Made by a program: the position numbers and the translations under genes. The notes below the pieces were generated by a model, which searched no databases, had not been told where the DNA came from, and saw nothing but the letters and a program-made list of their open reading frames with translations. DNA of 62,557 nucleotides from Clostridium liquoris (GTDB taxonomy: Bacteria; Bacillota; Clostridia; Clostridiales; Clostridiaceae), in assembly GCF_002995785.1 (NCBI RefSeq), contig NZ_PVXO01000060.1, positions 1-62,557 of the forward strand, given 5' to 3'. Position 1 is the stretch's first letter. Each line of letters opens with the position of its first letter. Below are positions 7,724 to 14,171 of this stretch, in pieces.

Positions 7724-7848
7724 ATTATATAACGGTAATATTTTACCGTCAACTATTATTTTACCGTTAAATATAAAAATATTTTAAAAAAGGCATTGAC
7801 TTTTACCGTTGAAGGGTATATTATATGATTAAACAAACCGTTAATGGT
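7724..7848. promoter_or_regulatory. Divergent early promoters with repeated operators (genetic switch)
   Basis: The leftward promoter has TTGACG (7752-7747) and TATAAT (7729-7724) with a 17-bp spacer that holds the palindrome ACGGTAA-TATT-TTACCGT (7732-7749). The rightward promoter has TTGACT (7796-7801) and TATTAT (7819-7824) with a 17-bp spacer holding a TTACCGTT half-site (7803-7810). Further sites are TTACCGTT at 7761-7768 and the near-palindrome ACCGTTAATGGT at 7837-7848. The arrangement lets one repressor occupy both promoters. Confidence 0.8.
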
Positions 7849-7864
7849 AAATGGAGATGATAAA

Positions 7865-8080
7865 ATGTACCGCGAACTATTAGGAGAAATAGTAAAAAAG
7901 GGCCTAAATAGAAAGAAATTAGCTGAAAAAATTGGGGTTTCTGAAAAAACACTAAGAAATAAGTTAAATGGGAAAACAGATTTTACATGGAGTGAAGTAA
8001 AAAAAATAAGAGATATCGTTGCCCCAGAGTATACTTTAGAAAAATTATTTGAAAAATCAGATACCAAAAATCTAAATTAA
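7865..8080 (+). CDS. Cro-like HTH regulator
   Basis: 71 residues from the ATG at 7865, which has TGGAGATG upstream. The ATG at 7844 lies before the ribosome binding site and inside the operator. The HTH reads LNRKKLAEKIGVSEKTLRNK. It is the first gene of the rightward early operon and divergent to the repressor, the position of Cro. It probably represses the lysogenic promoter through the TTACCGT operators. The tail ESDTKNLN-like end is hydrophilic. Confidence 0.85.
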   Translation: MYRELLGEIVKKGLNRKKLAEKIGVSEKTLRNKLNGKTDFTWSEVKKIRDIVAPEYTLEKLFEKSDTKNLN

Positions 8081-8094
8081 AAGGAGGAACTTAA

Positions 8095-8199
8095 ATGGCA
8101 TTAAAAACATTAACATTAGAAAGGCAAGCAGATAAAAATAAGGTTAAAAGAATTGAACAAGAAAGCAAAGGGGCAAGATTAGGATTTAGAAATAGTTAA
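8095..8199 (+). CDS. Small basic protein, 34 aa
   Basis: A 34-codon gene with AAAGGAGG 6 nt before its ATG, lying between the Cro-like and antirepressor genes. The product begins MALKTLTLERQADKNK and is rich in Lys and Arg. I do not recognise it. The excellent ribosome binding site and tight packing (15 bp after the previous stop, 13 bp before the next start) support it as a real early gene. Confidence 0.6.
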   Translation: MALKTLTLERQADKNKVKRIEQESKGARLGFRNS

Positions 8200-8212
8200 A
8201 GGAGGGGATAAG

Positions 8213-8974
8213 ATGAACAACTTACAGATTTTTAATAATCAACAACTTATACCATTAAAAGAAAATGAAACTGGTGAGGTAATAATAAGTGGTAGGGATT
8301 TGCATGAGTTTTTGGGAATAAAAACCGAATATAGAAAGTGGTTTCCACGAATGACTGATTATGGTTTTATTGAAAATCAAGATTATATAAGGGTGTCCCA
8401 AAAATGTCCTACCCCTGGAGGAGAACAGGAAATTGTAGACCATGCGATTAAATTAGACATGGCAAAAGAAATAGCAATGATACAGAGAAATGGAAAAGGT
8501 AAGCAGGCAAGACAATATTTTATAGCAGTAGAAAAAGCATGGAACAGTCCTGAAATGATTATGAAGAGAGCTTTGGAGTTTGCAAATAAGAAAGTTATTG
8601 AATTGCAAGATAAAATCCAAATAGATAAGCCAAAGGTCATATTTGCAGATAGTGTTACAGCTTCAAGAACTTCAATATTGGTCGGAGAGCTTGCAAAGAT
8701 TATTAAGCAAAATGGATATGATATAGGGCAGAACAGGCTATTTCAATGGCTCAGGGATAATGGATATCTGATAAGTCGTAAAGGTACTGATTATAATATG
8801 CCAACACAGAAATCTATGGAACTGGGACTGTTTGAAATCAAGGAGACATCTATCACACATTCAGATGGACACATAAGTGTAAATAAAACACCAAAAATTA
8901 CTGGTAAAGGGCAGCAGTACTTCATTAATAAATTTATTGAGAATGAAGCAAAAGAAGAAACAGCTTGTAATTAA
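8213..8974 (+). CDS. Phage antirepressor, AntA/AntB + KilAC
   Basis: 253 residues. The N-terminal half (about 1-110) matches the AntA/AntB antirepressor domain (GRDLHEFLGIKTEYRKWFPR; DHAIKLDMAKEIAMIQRN). The C-terminal half (about 140-245) matches KilAC (QNRLFQWLRDNGYLI; TGKGQQYFINKF). Such proteins inactivate or bypass phage repressors and may bind DNA. The ATG follows AAAGGAGGGG. The last 12 codons and following spacer are repeated almost exactly at the end of the second antirepressor at 10433, so the two genes have exchanged 3' ends. Confidence 0.9.
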   Translation: MNNLQIFNNQQLIPLKENETGEVIISGRDLHEFLGIKTEYRKWFPRMTDYGFIENQDYIRVSQKCPTPGGEQEIVDHAIKLDMAKEIAMIQRNGKGKQARQYFIAVEKAWNSPEMIMKRALEFANKKVIELQDKIQIDKPKVIFADSVTASRTSILVGELAKIIKQNGYDIGQNRLFQWLRDNGYLISRKGTDYNMPTQKSMELGLFEIKETSITHSDGHISVNKTPKITGKGQQYFINKFIENEAKEETACN

Positions 8975-8991
8975 AAATTAAATTAAAAGGA
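8935..8991 (+). repeat. 57-bp direct repeat, copy 1 (3' end of antirepressor gene)
   Basis: Identical to 10394-10450. It encodes IENEAKEETACN, the stop codon and the AT-rich spacer up to the next ribosome binding site. It is shared by two antirepressor genes whose N-terminal domains are unrelated. Confidence 0.9.
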
Positions 8992-9002
8992 AGAGTGATT
9001 AA

Positions 9003-9185
9003 ATGAGCAATTTAGAAAAAAATCAAAACAAAAAAGAAGTTGCCCAGGAACCATTAATAAAAAAATATACATTAACAATACCAGATGGACTATTGAAAGA
9101 AATTAAGGGAAAGGCTAATCAACAAGGGATGTCAGTTAACGCATACATCTTATTATCAATTAGCCAAACGTTAAAAGAAAAGTGA
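9003..9185 (+). CDS. Ribbon-helix-helix (Arc-like) protein, 60 aa
   Basis: 60 residues. After a charged N-terminal arm, residues about 20-58 read as an RHH fold: beta strand KKYTLTIPDGLLKEIKG, then two helices with GMSVNAYILLSISQ. RHH proteins bind DNA as dimers through the paired strands. It follows the AntA-type antirepressor in the rightward operon and precedes a convergent RHH gene by two bases. The target may be the operator cluster at 9355-9454, but this is inference. Confidence 0.8.
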   Translation: MSNLEKNQNKKEVAQEPLIKKYTLTIPDGLLKEIKGKANQQGMSVNAYILLSISQTLKEK

Positions 9186-9187
9186 TA

Positions 9188-9334
9188 TTATTTTAAATTC
9201 TTTTGTGTATATTCTTTTAAAACCATTTCAATTTCTTTATTTACGGAACGGCCGTTGTTTTGAGCTATAATTTTCAATTTGTCTAATAACTCTTTTGGTA
9301 TACGTAATGTAAATTTAGGTAATTGAGAAGTCAT
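9188..9334 (-). CDS. Ribbon-helix-helix repressor, leftward (Mnt-position)
   Basis: 48 residues on the minus strand with AAAAGGAGG before its ATG. The sequence starts MTSQLPKFTLRIPKELLDKL and has the second helix GRSVNKEIEMVLKEY, a canonical Arc/MetJ RHH fold. It diverges from another RHH gene (9458-9610) that runs into an antirepressor. In phage P22 the Mnt repressor gene occupies this place relative to arc-ant. Its own promoter has an extended -10 (TGCTATAAT on the minus strand, 9382-9375-side). Confidence 0.82.
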   Translation of the reverse strand: MTSQLPKFTLRIPKELLDKLKIIAQNNGRSVNKEIEMVLKEYTQKNLK

Positions 9335-9354
9335 TAAAAAACCTCCTTTTAAAA

Positions 9355-9454
9355 GTCGTCATAATGACATCACTATTATAGCATAGAAAACATTTTAAAA
9401 AAAGTATTGACGGCATAATGACGGCATGGTAACATAATGATAAGAGGTGACGGC
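9355..9454. promoter_or_regulatory. Divergent promoters with RHH operator repeats (immI-like control region)
   Basis: The rightward promoter has TTGACG at 9407-9412 and TAACAT at 9430-9435 (17-bp spacer). The leftward promoter has TATAAT at 9380-9375 with an extended TG. CATAATGAC/T occurs at 9360-9368, 9414-9422 and 9433-9441, and TGACGGC at 9408-9414, 9419-9425 and 9448-9454. These repeats sit on both promoters, as expected of operators for small RHH repressors. Confidence 0.65.
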
Positions 9455-9457
9455 AAA

Positions 9458-9610
9458 GTGAATTTAAAGCAAAGACTTACAATACGAATGCCAAGTGAAC
9501 TAAATACAAAACTGTCAATTAGGGCACAAAAGATAGGAATAAGTAAAAATAGCTTAGTTTTACAAATATTATGGGAAAAGGTACAAAAGGAGGATATAAA
9601 AAGTGTGTAA
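9458..9610 (+). CDS. Ribbon-helix-helix repressor, rightward (Arc-position)
   Basis: 50 residues from a GTG that follows AGAGGTGA. It reads NLKQRLTIRMPSELNTKLSI then GISKNSLVLQILWEKV, an Arc-like RHH fold. Its 3' end contains the ribosome binding site (GGAGG, 9588-9592) of the BroN-KilAC antirepressor, and the two frames overlap by 8 nt, so the two are translationally coupled. This matches the arc-ant arrangement of P22. Confidence 0.82.
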   Translation: MNLKQRLTIRMPSELNTKLSIRAQKIGISKNSLVLQILWEKVQKEDIKSV

Positions 9611-10433
9611 TGATTTACAGGTTTTTAAGAATGAACAGTTCGGAGAAGTAAGAGCTTTGATACTCAAAAACGAACCTTGGTTTGTAGGAAAAGACGTGGC
9701 TAAATGCTTAGGGTATAAAGATACCAAGGATGCTATAAGACAACATATAGATAATGAAGATAAAACTATAATTCAAAAGGGGCAAATTACCACCTTAGAA
9801 ATTCCAAATAGAGGATTAACAATTATAAATGAAAGCGGGTTATATAGCTTAGTATTAAGTTCAAAATTACCAACAGCAAAGAGGTTCAAAAGATGGGTTA
9901 CATCAGAAGTGCTGCCACAAATAAGAATACATGGAGCATTTATGACAGATGATACTTTGGAAAAGGTATTAACAAACCCTGATTTTCTTATAAAATTGGC
10001 AACAGAACTTAAGGAGGAAAAAGAACAACGCAAGGCACTTGAATTACAAAATAAGCAGAAAGAGCAAATCATAGGAGAGCTGAAACCTAGAGCAGACTAT
10101 ACAGATAGAATTTTAAAGAACAAAGGGCTTGTAACAATAACACAAATTGCTAAAGATTATGGAATGACTGGAATAGAGTTAAATAGGTTATTGCATGACT
10201 TAAAAGTGCAATATAAACAAAGTAATCAATGGCTTTTATATAAAGAGCATAGTGGTAAGGGATACACACATTCCGAAACTGTAGATATTGTCAGAAATGA
10301 TGGTAAACCAGATATAAAAATGAACACTAAGTGGACACAAAAAGGTAGATTATTTTTATATAACTTACTTAGGAAGAATGGAATATCACCAACTATTGAG
10401 AATGAAGCAAAAGAAGAAACAGCTTGTAATTAA
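9603..10433 (+). CDS. Phage antirepressor, BRO-N + KilAC
   Basis: 276 residues. BRO-N domain at about 1-105 (EPWFVGKDVAKCLGYKDTKD; GLYSLVLSSKLPTAKRFKRW), a coiled linker, then KilAC at about 165-265 (TQIAKDYGMTGIELNRLLH; TQKGRLFLYNLLRK). The start is GTG at 9603, 10 nt after GGAGG; no ATG fits. It is coupled to the upstream RHH gene, so its synthesis should be tightly limited in the lysogen. The C-terminal 12 residues are shared with the other antirepressor through a 57-bp DNA repeat. Confidence 0.9.
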   Translation: MCNDLQVFKNEQFGEVRALILKNEPWFVGKDVAKCLGYKDTKDAIRQHIDNEDKTIIQKGQITTLEIPNRGLTIINESGLYSLVLSSKLPTAKRFKRWVTSEVLPQIRIHGAFMTDDTLEKVLTNPDFLIKLATELKEEKEQRKALELQNKQKEQIIGELKPRADYTDRILKNKGLVTITQIAKDYGMTGIELNRLLHDLKVQYKQSNQWLLYKEHSGKGYTHSETVDIVRNDGKPDIKMNTKWTQKGRLFLYNLLRKNGISPTIENEAKEETACN

Positions 10434-10450
10434 AAATTAAATTAAAAGGA
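10394..10450 (+). repeat. 57-bp direct repeat, copy 2
   Basis: Identical to 8935-8991; see that entry. With two copies in direct orientation, recombination between them would delete the whole RHH/BRO antirepressor module. Confidence 0.9.
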
Positions 10451-10460
10451 GGAAATATAG

Positions 10461-10718
10461 ATGGATATTACAGCAGAACAGCTAAAAGACATTATAAGGG
10501 ATGCCGTTAAAGAAGCGGCACCTGAACCCCAAAAAGCAACTATGACAATACAAGAGTGTGCTAAATACAGCGGCATAGGAAAAGACAAGCTCATGGAATT
10601 AGCGCATAGTACAAATTCAGATTTTCCAGCTTTTAGAGTAGGTAAAAAGTTTCTAATTAATAAAGAGTTACTAGATAATTGGCTAGAAAATATAAGCAAA
10701 GAAAAGAAAACACTATAA
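10461..10718 (+). CDS. xis: Excisionase-type HTH DNA-binding protein
   Basis: 85 residues with an N-terminal amphipathic helix and a MerR-like winged helix of the excisionase family: MTIQECAKYSGIGKDKLMEL, then FPAFRVGKKFLINKELLDNWL. Proteins of this shape act as Xis (directionality factor for the integrase) or as small regulators. The ATG follows AAAGGAGG. Placement in the early lytic operon fits a role in prophage excision, but direct evidence is only the fold. Confidence 0.75.
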   Translation: MDITAEQLKDIIRDAVKEAAPEPQKATMTIQECAKYSGIGKDKLMELAHSTNSDFPAFRVGKKFLINKELLDNWLENISKEKKTL

Positions 10719-10739
10719 GGATAATTAAAGGGGATAAAA

Positions 10740-10913
10740 ATGTTAGAACTGAAAACACAGTATGGAACTTTTGGAAACTTTAGAGACCTATATAGATTTA
10801 TGTTAGAAGAAGATATAGAGAATGTAAGAGTAACTACTTATTATATTTTTGATAAGTTAAGCACTTTAAATTTGAGCCTACAAGAAATAAAGAATTTAGC
10901 ATATAGCAAATAA
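10740..10913 (+). CDS. Hypothetical early protein, 57 aa
   Basis: 57 codons from an ATG preceded by AAAGGGG. The product begins MLELKTQYGTFGNFRDLYRF and ends NLAYSK, an acidic helical protein with no membrane segment. I do not recognise it. A short AAGGCT/AGCCTT hairpin with a brief T tail follows at 10920-10937 and may be a weak terminator. Confidence 0.6.
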   Translation: MLELKTQYGTFGNFRDLYRFMLEEDIENVRVTTYYIFDKLSTLNLSLQEIKNLAYSK

Positions 10914-11006
10914 TTAACTAAGGCTGAATAGCCTTTTATAAAAAACTGTTTTATCAATCTAGGGATATACTCGCCCAATATATGTATATGCGAAAGGAGT
11001 GAGAAT

Positions 11007-11216
11007 ATGAGCAACATTTTAAAAGTAGTATTAACCAATGCTGTTAGAAATACAGAGATACAAAAGGCTGGTGAAATTTTAGGCATATCTCGTAAGCAAG
11101 TAATCAAGCTAAGAAAAGGAGAAAGTGCCAATATAAACAGTGATAAATTACTTGGTTTCATACTTGATTATATGGCACATCCTAGATTAATTATAAAAGA
11201 ACATTTTATAGATTAA
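11007..11216 (+). CDS. Small HTH protein, 69 aa
   Basis: 69 residues with an XRE/Cro-like helix-turn-helix (GEILGISRKQVIKLRKGE) and a hydrophilic C terminus. AAAGGAGTGAG precedes the ATG. The last 11 bases overlap the 3' end of a convergent minus-strand gene. It may be a regulator of early genes; no further assignment is possible. Confidence 0.7.
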   Translation: MSNILKVVLTNAVRNTEIQKAGEILGISRKQVIKLRKGESANINSDKLLGFILDYMAHPRLIIKEHFID

Positions 11217-11658
11217 TAAATTTTAAATTATTAAATTGTGAATCAGAATTATCAAAGTAGGTATTTTGGGCATAACTTTTAATATCATTTAAACTGTTAT
11301 CGGGTTGGAAACTATCGTTGGCAAAAACATCATCTATATTAGTCCATTCGTTCAATATGCTATATAGGAAGATGTCAATTTGGAACAATCTATTACAACA
11401 TATTTTAAAATCCAATACATCCCTCTTGTTGTAAAGTTCGATTGCTTCAAGCTTTAGTTGGTTGAACTTATTTATAAGTATTTCTCTACATTTAACAGGA
11501 TTAAATAAATGTTTTTCGACACTAGGTTCGCCATCACCATATTGACTAATAGTTTCAGCAACTTTACCGTCAGGATAATCCCTAAGAGCTTCTTGATAAA
11601 TAGATTCCCAACCACAGGGTATATCCTCAATATTTAAATCCCATAAAAACTTAACCAT
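11206..11658 (-). CDS. Hypothetical protein encoded against the early operon
   Basis: 150 residues, soluble and acidic, starting MVKFLWDLNIEDIPCGWESI and preceded by GGTGGTGATT. It has no motif I recognise; aromatic and acidic residues are frequent and three cysteines are present. It is the only minus-strand gene between 9.4 and 19.9 kb and overlaps the end of the previous plus-strand gene tail to tail, which suggests a later insertion expressed separately from the lytic operon. An accessory (moron) role is inferred from orientation only. Confidence 0.65.
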   Translation of the reverse strand: MVKFLWDLNIEDIPCGWESIYQEALRDYPDGKVAETISQYGDGEPSVEKHLFNPVKCREILINKFNQLKLEAIELYNKRDVLDFKICCNRLFQIDIFLYSILNEWTNIDDVFANDSFQPDNSLNDIKSYAQNTYFDNSDSQFNNLKFINL

Positions 11659-11729
11659 AAATAATCACCACCTTTCACCAAAATTCTACCATGATGGGGG
11701 CGAAAAGTAAAAATGCAGGAGGGACGGAT

Positions 11730-11912
11730 ATGATAAGAAAGTTATTAGAAGATAACGGAATTACATCCACGGATGCAGAGTTTAAAGAGCTTATGGATTC
11801 CGTTACCGAGTATATAAAGCTTAACCAAATCAGGTTCGGCAAAAGGACAAATCTTTATGAGGTTTTAGGAATATCTTTAAGAACAATTAACGTGCTTAGG
11901 AGGTGTAGCTAA
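11730..11912 (+). CDS. Hypothetical early protein, 60 aa
   Basis: 60 residues from the ATG at 11730, which has AGGAGGG 7-8 nt upstream; the open frame extends to 11691 but without a ribosome binding site. The product MIRKLLEDNGITSTDAEFKE ends in a possible HTH (LYEVLGISLRTINVLRR). It is followed after two bases by the next gene, so the pair is coupled. Possibly a small DNA-binding protein. Confidence 0.6.
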   Translation: MIRKLLEDNGITSTDAEFKELMDSVTEYIKLNQIRFGKRTNLYEVLGISLRTINVLRRCS

Positions 11913-11914
11913 AA

Positions 11915-12211
11915 ATGTATTTTGAAAATCTTGTAGCTTTGCATATAGCAATAGAAAAGCAATGCCCGCAAGAGACAGCATTTAAATATTTGGATAGGCT
12001 TTTGGATGGTAAATCAAGAAAACATAATAATAAGCCTAAATTTATATGGACTAGTGATGATATAGAGGACATAAAGAGATTTAGAAAACAAGGGCTTACT
12101 TATAAGGGAATAGCAAAAATATATTTTACAACAGATGATACTATTTTCCAAGTGTTAAGGAGAAATAAAAAAAAAGCCCTTTGCAGAGGGCCAATAATTA
12201 AAAAACACTAA
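11915..12211 (+). CDS. Hypothetical HTH-like protein, 98 aa
   Basis: 98 basic residues. The C-terminal half WTSDDIEDIKRFRKQGLTYK-GIAKIYFTTDDTIFQVLRR reads as a homeodomain-like or Myb-like HTH of the kind found in phage regulators. The ATG follows GGAGGTG. A GCCCTTTGCAGAGGGC hairpin is encoded at the very end of the gene (about 12175-12191) and may attenuate readthrough. Confidence 0.65.
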   Translation: MYFENLVALHIAIEKQCPQETAFKYLDRLLDGKSRKHNNKPKFIWTSDDIEDIKRFRKQGLTYKGIAKIYFTTDDTIFQVLRRNKKKALCRGPIIKKH

Positions 12212-12245
12212 CTACAGTTTACATGGAAATGGAGGTTTTGTAAAG

Positions 12246-13166
12246 ATGGATAAGCTTAAATGGCTCCAAGAAAGACAAAAAGGTATTGGCGGAAGTGATG
12301 TTGGAGCAATAATGGGAGTTAATAAGTGGAAAACACCGTTCGAAATTTATTTAGAAAAGACAGAGGAAATACAAGAAGTTAACGAGCAAAGCGAATCAGC
12401 ATACTGGGGAGATCAGTTCGAAGAAGTAGTCGCTAAAGAATTTGAAAAGAGAACAGGTAAAAAAGTACGAAGGGATAGAAGACATTTTCAGCATCCATCA
12501 TATCCATTTATGGTTGCAAATATTGACAGGAGAGTAGTGGGAGAAAATGCAGTATTGGAATGTAAAACAGCTAACCAATTCTTAGCTAAAGAATGGGAAA
12601 GTGAAGAAATACCAGCAAGCTATTTATTACAAGTACAACACTATCTAGAAGTTACAGGAGCGGAAAAGGGTTATATAGCTGTTTTAATAGGTGGGCAGAG
12701 ATTTGTTTGGAAAGAGATACCGAGGGATGACGAACTAATAAGGATTATTGTTCAAATTGAAAAAGATTTTTGGATGGAACATGTTGAGAAGAGAATACCA
12801 CCAGCTTTGGATGGAAGTAGCGCTGCAGAGAAATATCTTTCAGAAAAATATAAGGGATCAAATTCAGAGCTAAGTATTGATTTAAAGTCGGAATATACAG
12901 AAAAAATAGACAAGCTTTTAGAGCTAAAGAACACAATTAAGCAATTAGAGAACCAGGCAAAAGAAATTGAGAATAACATAAAAAATGAACTTGGAGAAGC
13001 TGAAATAGGCTATACTCCACAGTTTAAAGTTAGTTGGAAGGCAGTTAGCTCTAATAGAATAGACAGTAAACTTCTAAAAGAAAAGTACCCAAATGTTTAT
13101 AAAAAAGTATGTAAAGAAAGTATGTCAAGAAGATTTACTATTAAAAACTTGAAGGAGGAAAATTAA
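12246..13166 (+). CDS. YqaJ-type viral recombinase/exonuclease
   Basis: 306 residues of the lambda-exonuclease-like YqaJ family, which resects double-stranded DNA 5' to 3' and works with a single-strand annealing protein. The N-terminal WLQERQKGIGGSDVGAIMG and the catalytic PD-(D/E)xK core with VLECKTANQF are visible, and a coiled coil lies near residues 220-245. It is followed 1 bp later by recT, the usual exo-annealase pair. This is the phage's homologous recombination system. Confidence 0.9.
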   Translation: MDKLKWLQERQKGIGGSDVGAIMGVNKWKTPFEIYLEKTEEIQEVNEQSESAYWGDQFEEVVAKEFEKRTGKKVRRDRRHFQHPSYPFMVANIDRRVVGENAVLECKTANQFLAKEWESEEIPASYLLQVQHYLEVTGAEKGYIAVLIGGQRFVWKEIPRDDELIRIIVQIEKDFWMEHVEKRIPPALDGSSAAEKYLSEKYKGSNSELSIDLKSEYTEKIDKLLELKNTIKQLENQAKEIENNIKNELGEAEIGYTPQFKVSWKAVSSNRIDSKLLKEKYPNVYKKVCKESMSRRFTIKNLKEEN

Positions 13167-13167
13167 C

Positions 13168-13977
13168 ATGACAACAGCAAGTGAATTAAAGAATCAACTA
13201 GCAACTAGAAAGGAAACAGGAGTAGGGAGTGCTGGTAATACAGTAAAGGGGTTATTAGAAAGCCCAGCAATTAAAAAAAGATTTGAAGAAGTTTTAAAAC
13301 AGAGAGCACCACAATATATGAGTTCTATAGTTAATCTAGTTAACGGAGATGCAAATCTTAAAAAGTGTGACCAGATGAGTGTAATAGCAAGTTGTATGGT
13401 TGCTGCTACTTTGGATCTTCCAGTTGATAAAAATTTAGGATATGCATGGGTAGTACCTTATGGCAATAAAGCACAATTCCAGCTTGGTTATAAAGGATAT
13501 GTACAACTAGCACTTAGAACAGGGCAGTATAAATCTATAAATGTAATAGAAATACATGAAGGTGAATTAATTGAATGGAATCCTCTCACGGAAGAATTAA
13601 GGATTGATTTTGAGAAAAAAAAGTCAGATGCAATTATAGGTTATGCAGGATATTTTGAATTAATAAATGGCTTTAGAAAATCAACCTATTGGACTAAAGA
13701 ACAAATAACCAAACATAAAAATAAATTTAGTAAATCAGACTTTGGTTGGAAAAAAGACTTTGATGCTATGGCTAAAAAAACAGTGCTTAGGAATATGTTA
13801 AGCAAATGGGGAATTTTAAGCATTGAAATGCAAAACGCTTACACAGCAGACCAAGAAACTATAAAAAGTGAAGTGCTAGAAACCGGGAACATTAAAGAGA
13901 ATGTTGAGTATGTAGAGGCAGACTTTGATGTTGATTTTGAGGGTACCCCATTTGAAGAAGGTGTAACTAATGAGTAA
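13168..13977 (+). CDS. recT: RecT single-strand annealing protein
   Basis: 269 residues of the RecT family. The centre (KCDQMSVIASCMVAATLDLP; FQLGYKGYVQLALRTGQYKS) is characteristic, and the acidic C terminus ends DFEGTPFEEGVTNE. It anneals single strands produced by the upstream YqaJ exonuclease. The ATG follows GGAGGAAAATTAAC and the end overlaps the next small gene by 8 nt. Confidence 0.92.
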   Translation: MTTASELKNQLATRKETGVGSAGNTVKGLLESPAIKKRFEEVLKQRAPQYMSSIVNLVNGDANLKKCDQMSVIASCMVAATLDLPVDKNLGYAWVVPYGNKAQFQLGYKGYVQLALRTGQYKSINVIEIHEGELIEWNPLTEELRIDFEKKKSDAIIGYAGYFELINGFRKSTYWTKEQITKHKNKFSKSDFGWKKDFDAMAKKTVLRNMLSKWGILSIEMQNAYTADQETIKSEVLETGNIKENVEYVEADFDVDFEGTPFEEGVTNE

Positions 13978-14149
13978 TATCCCAGATTGTTGTTATGATT
14001 ATCGTTATGAGCAACCACAAGCGCAGATAGTTGACACTTGCGACATATGTGGTGAGGGTATATATGAAGGTGAAGAATACTACAATATTTGCGAAATGAA
14101 CATTTGTGAAGACTGCATTTTAGACTTTAAGAAAACAGCAGAAATTTAA
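13970..14149 (+). CDS. Small cysteine-rich (zinc-ribbon-like) protein
   Basis: 59 residues starting inside the end of recT. It has a CDICG knuckle (Cys24, Cys27) and a second cluster CEMNICEDC (Cys41, Cys46, Cys49), plus an N-terminal CC pair, so it can form a treble-clef or ribbon zinc site. Four-base-style coupling to recT suggests use in the same recombination/replication step. No specific homologue recognised. Confidence 0.65.
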   Translation: MSNIPDCCYDYRYEQPQAQIVDTCDICGEGIYEGEEYYNICEMNICEDCILDFKKTAEI

Positions 14150-14171
14150 TATATTTAAAGGAGCAAATAGC

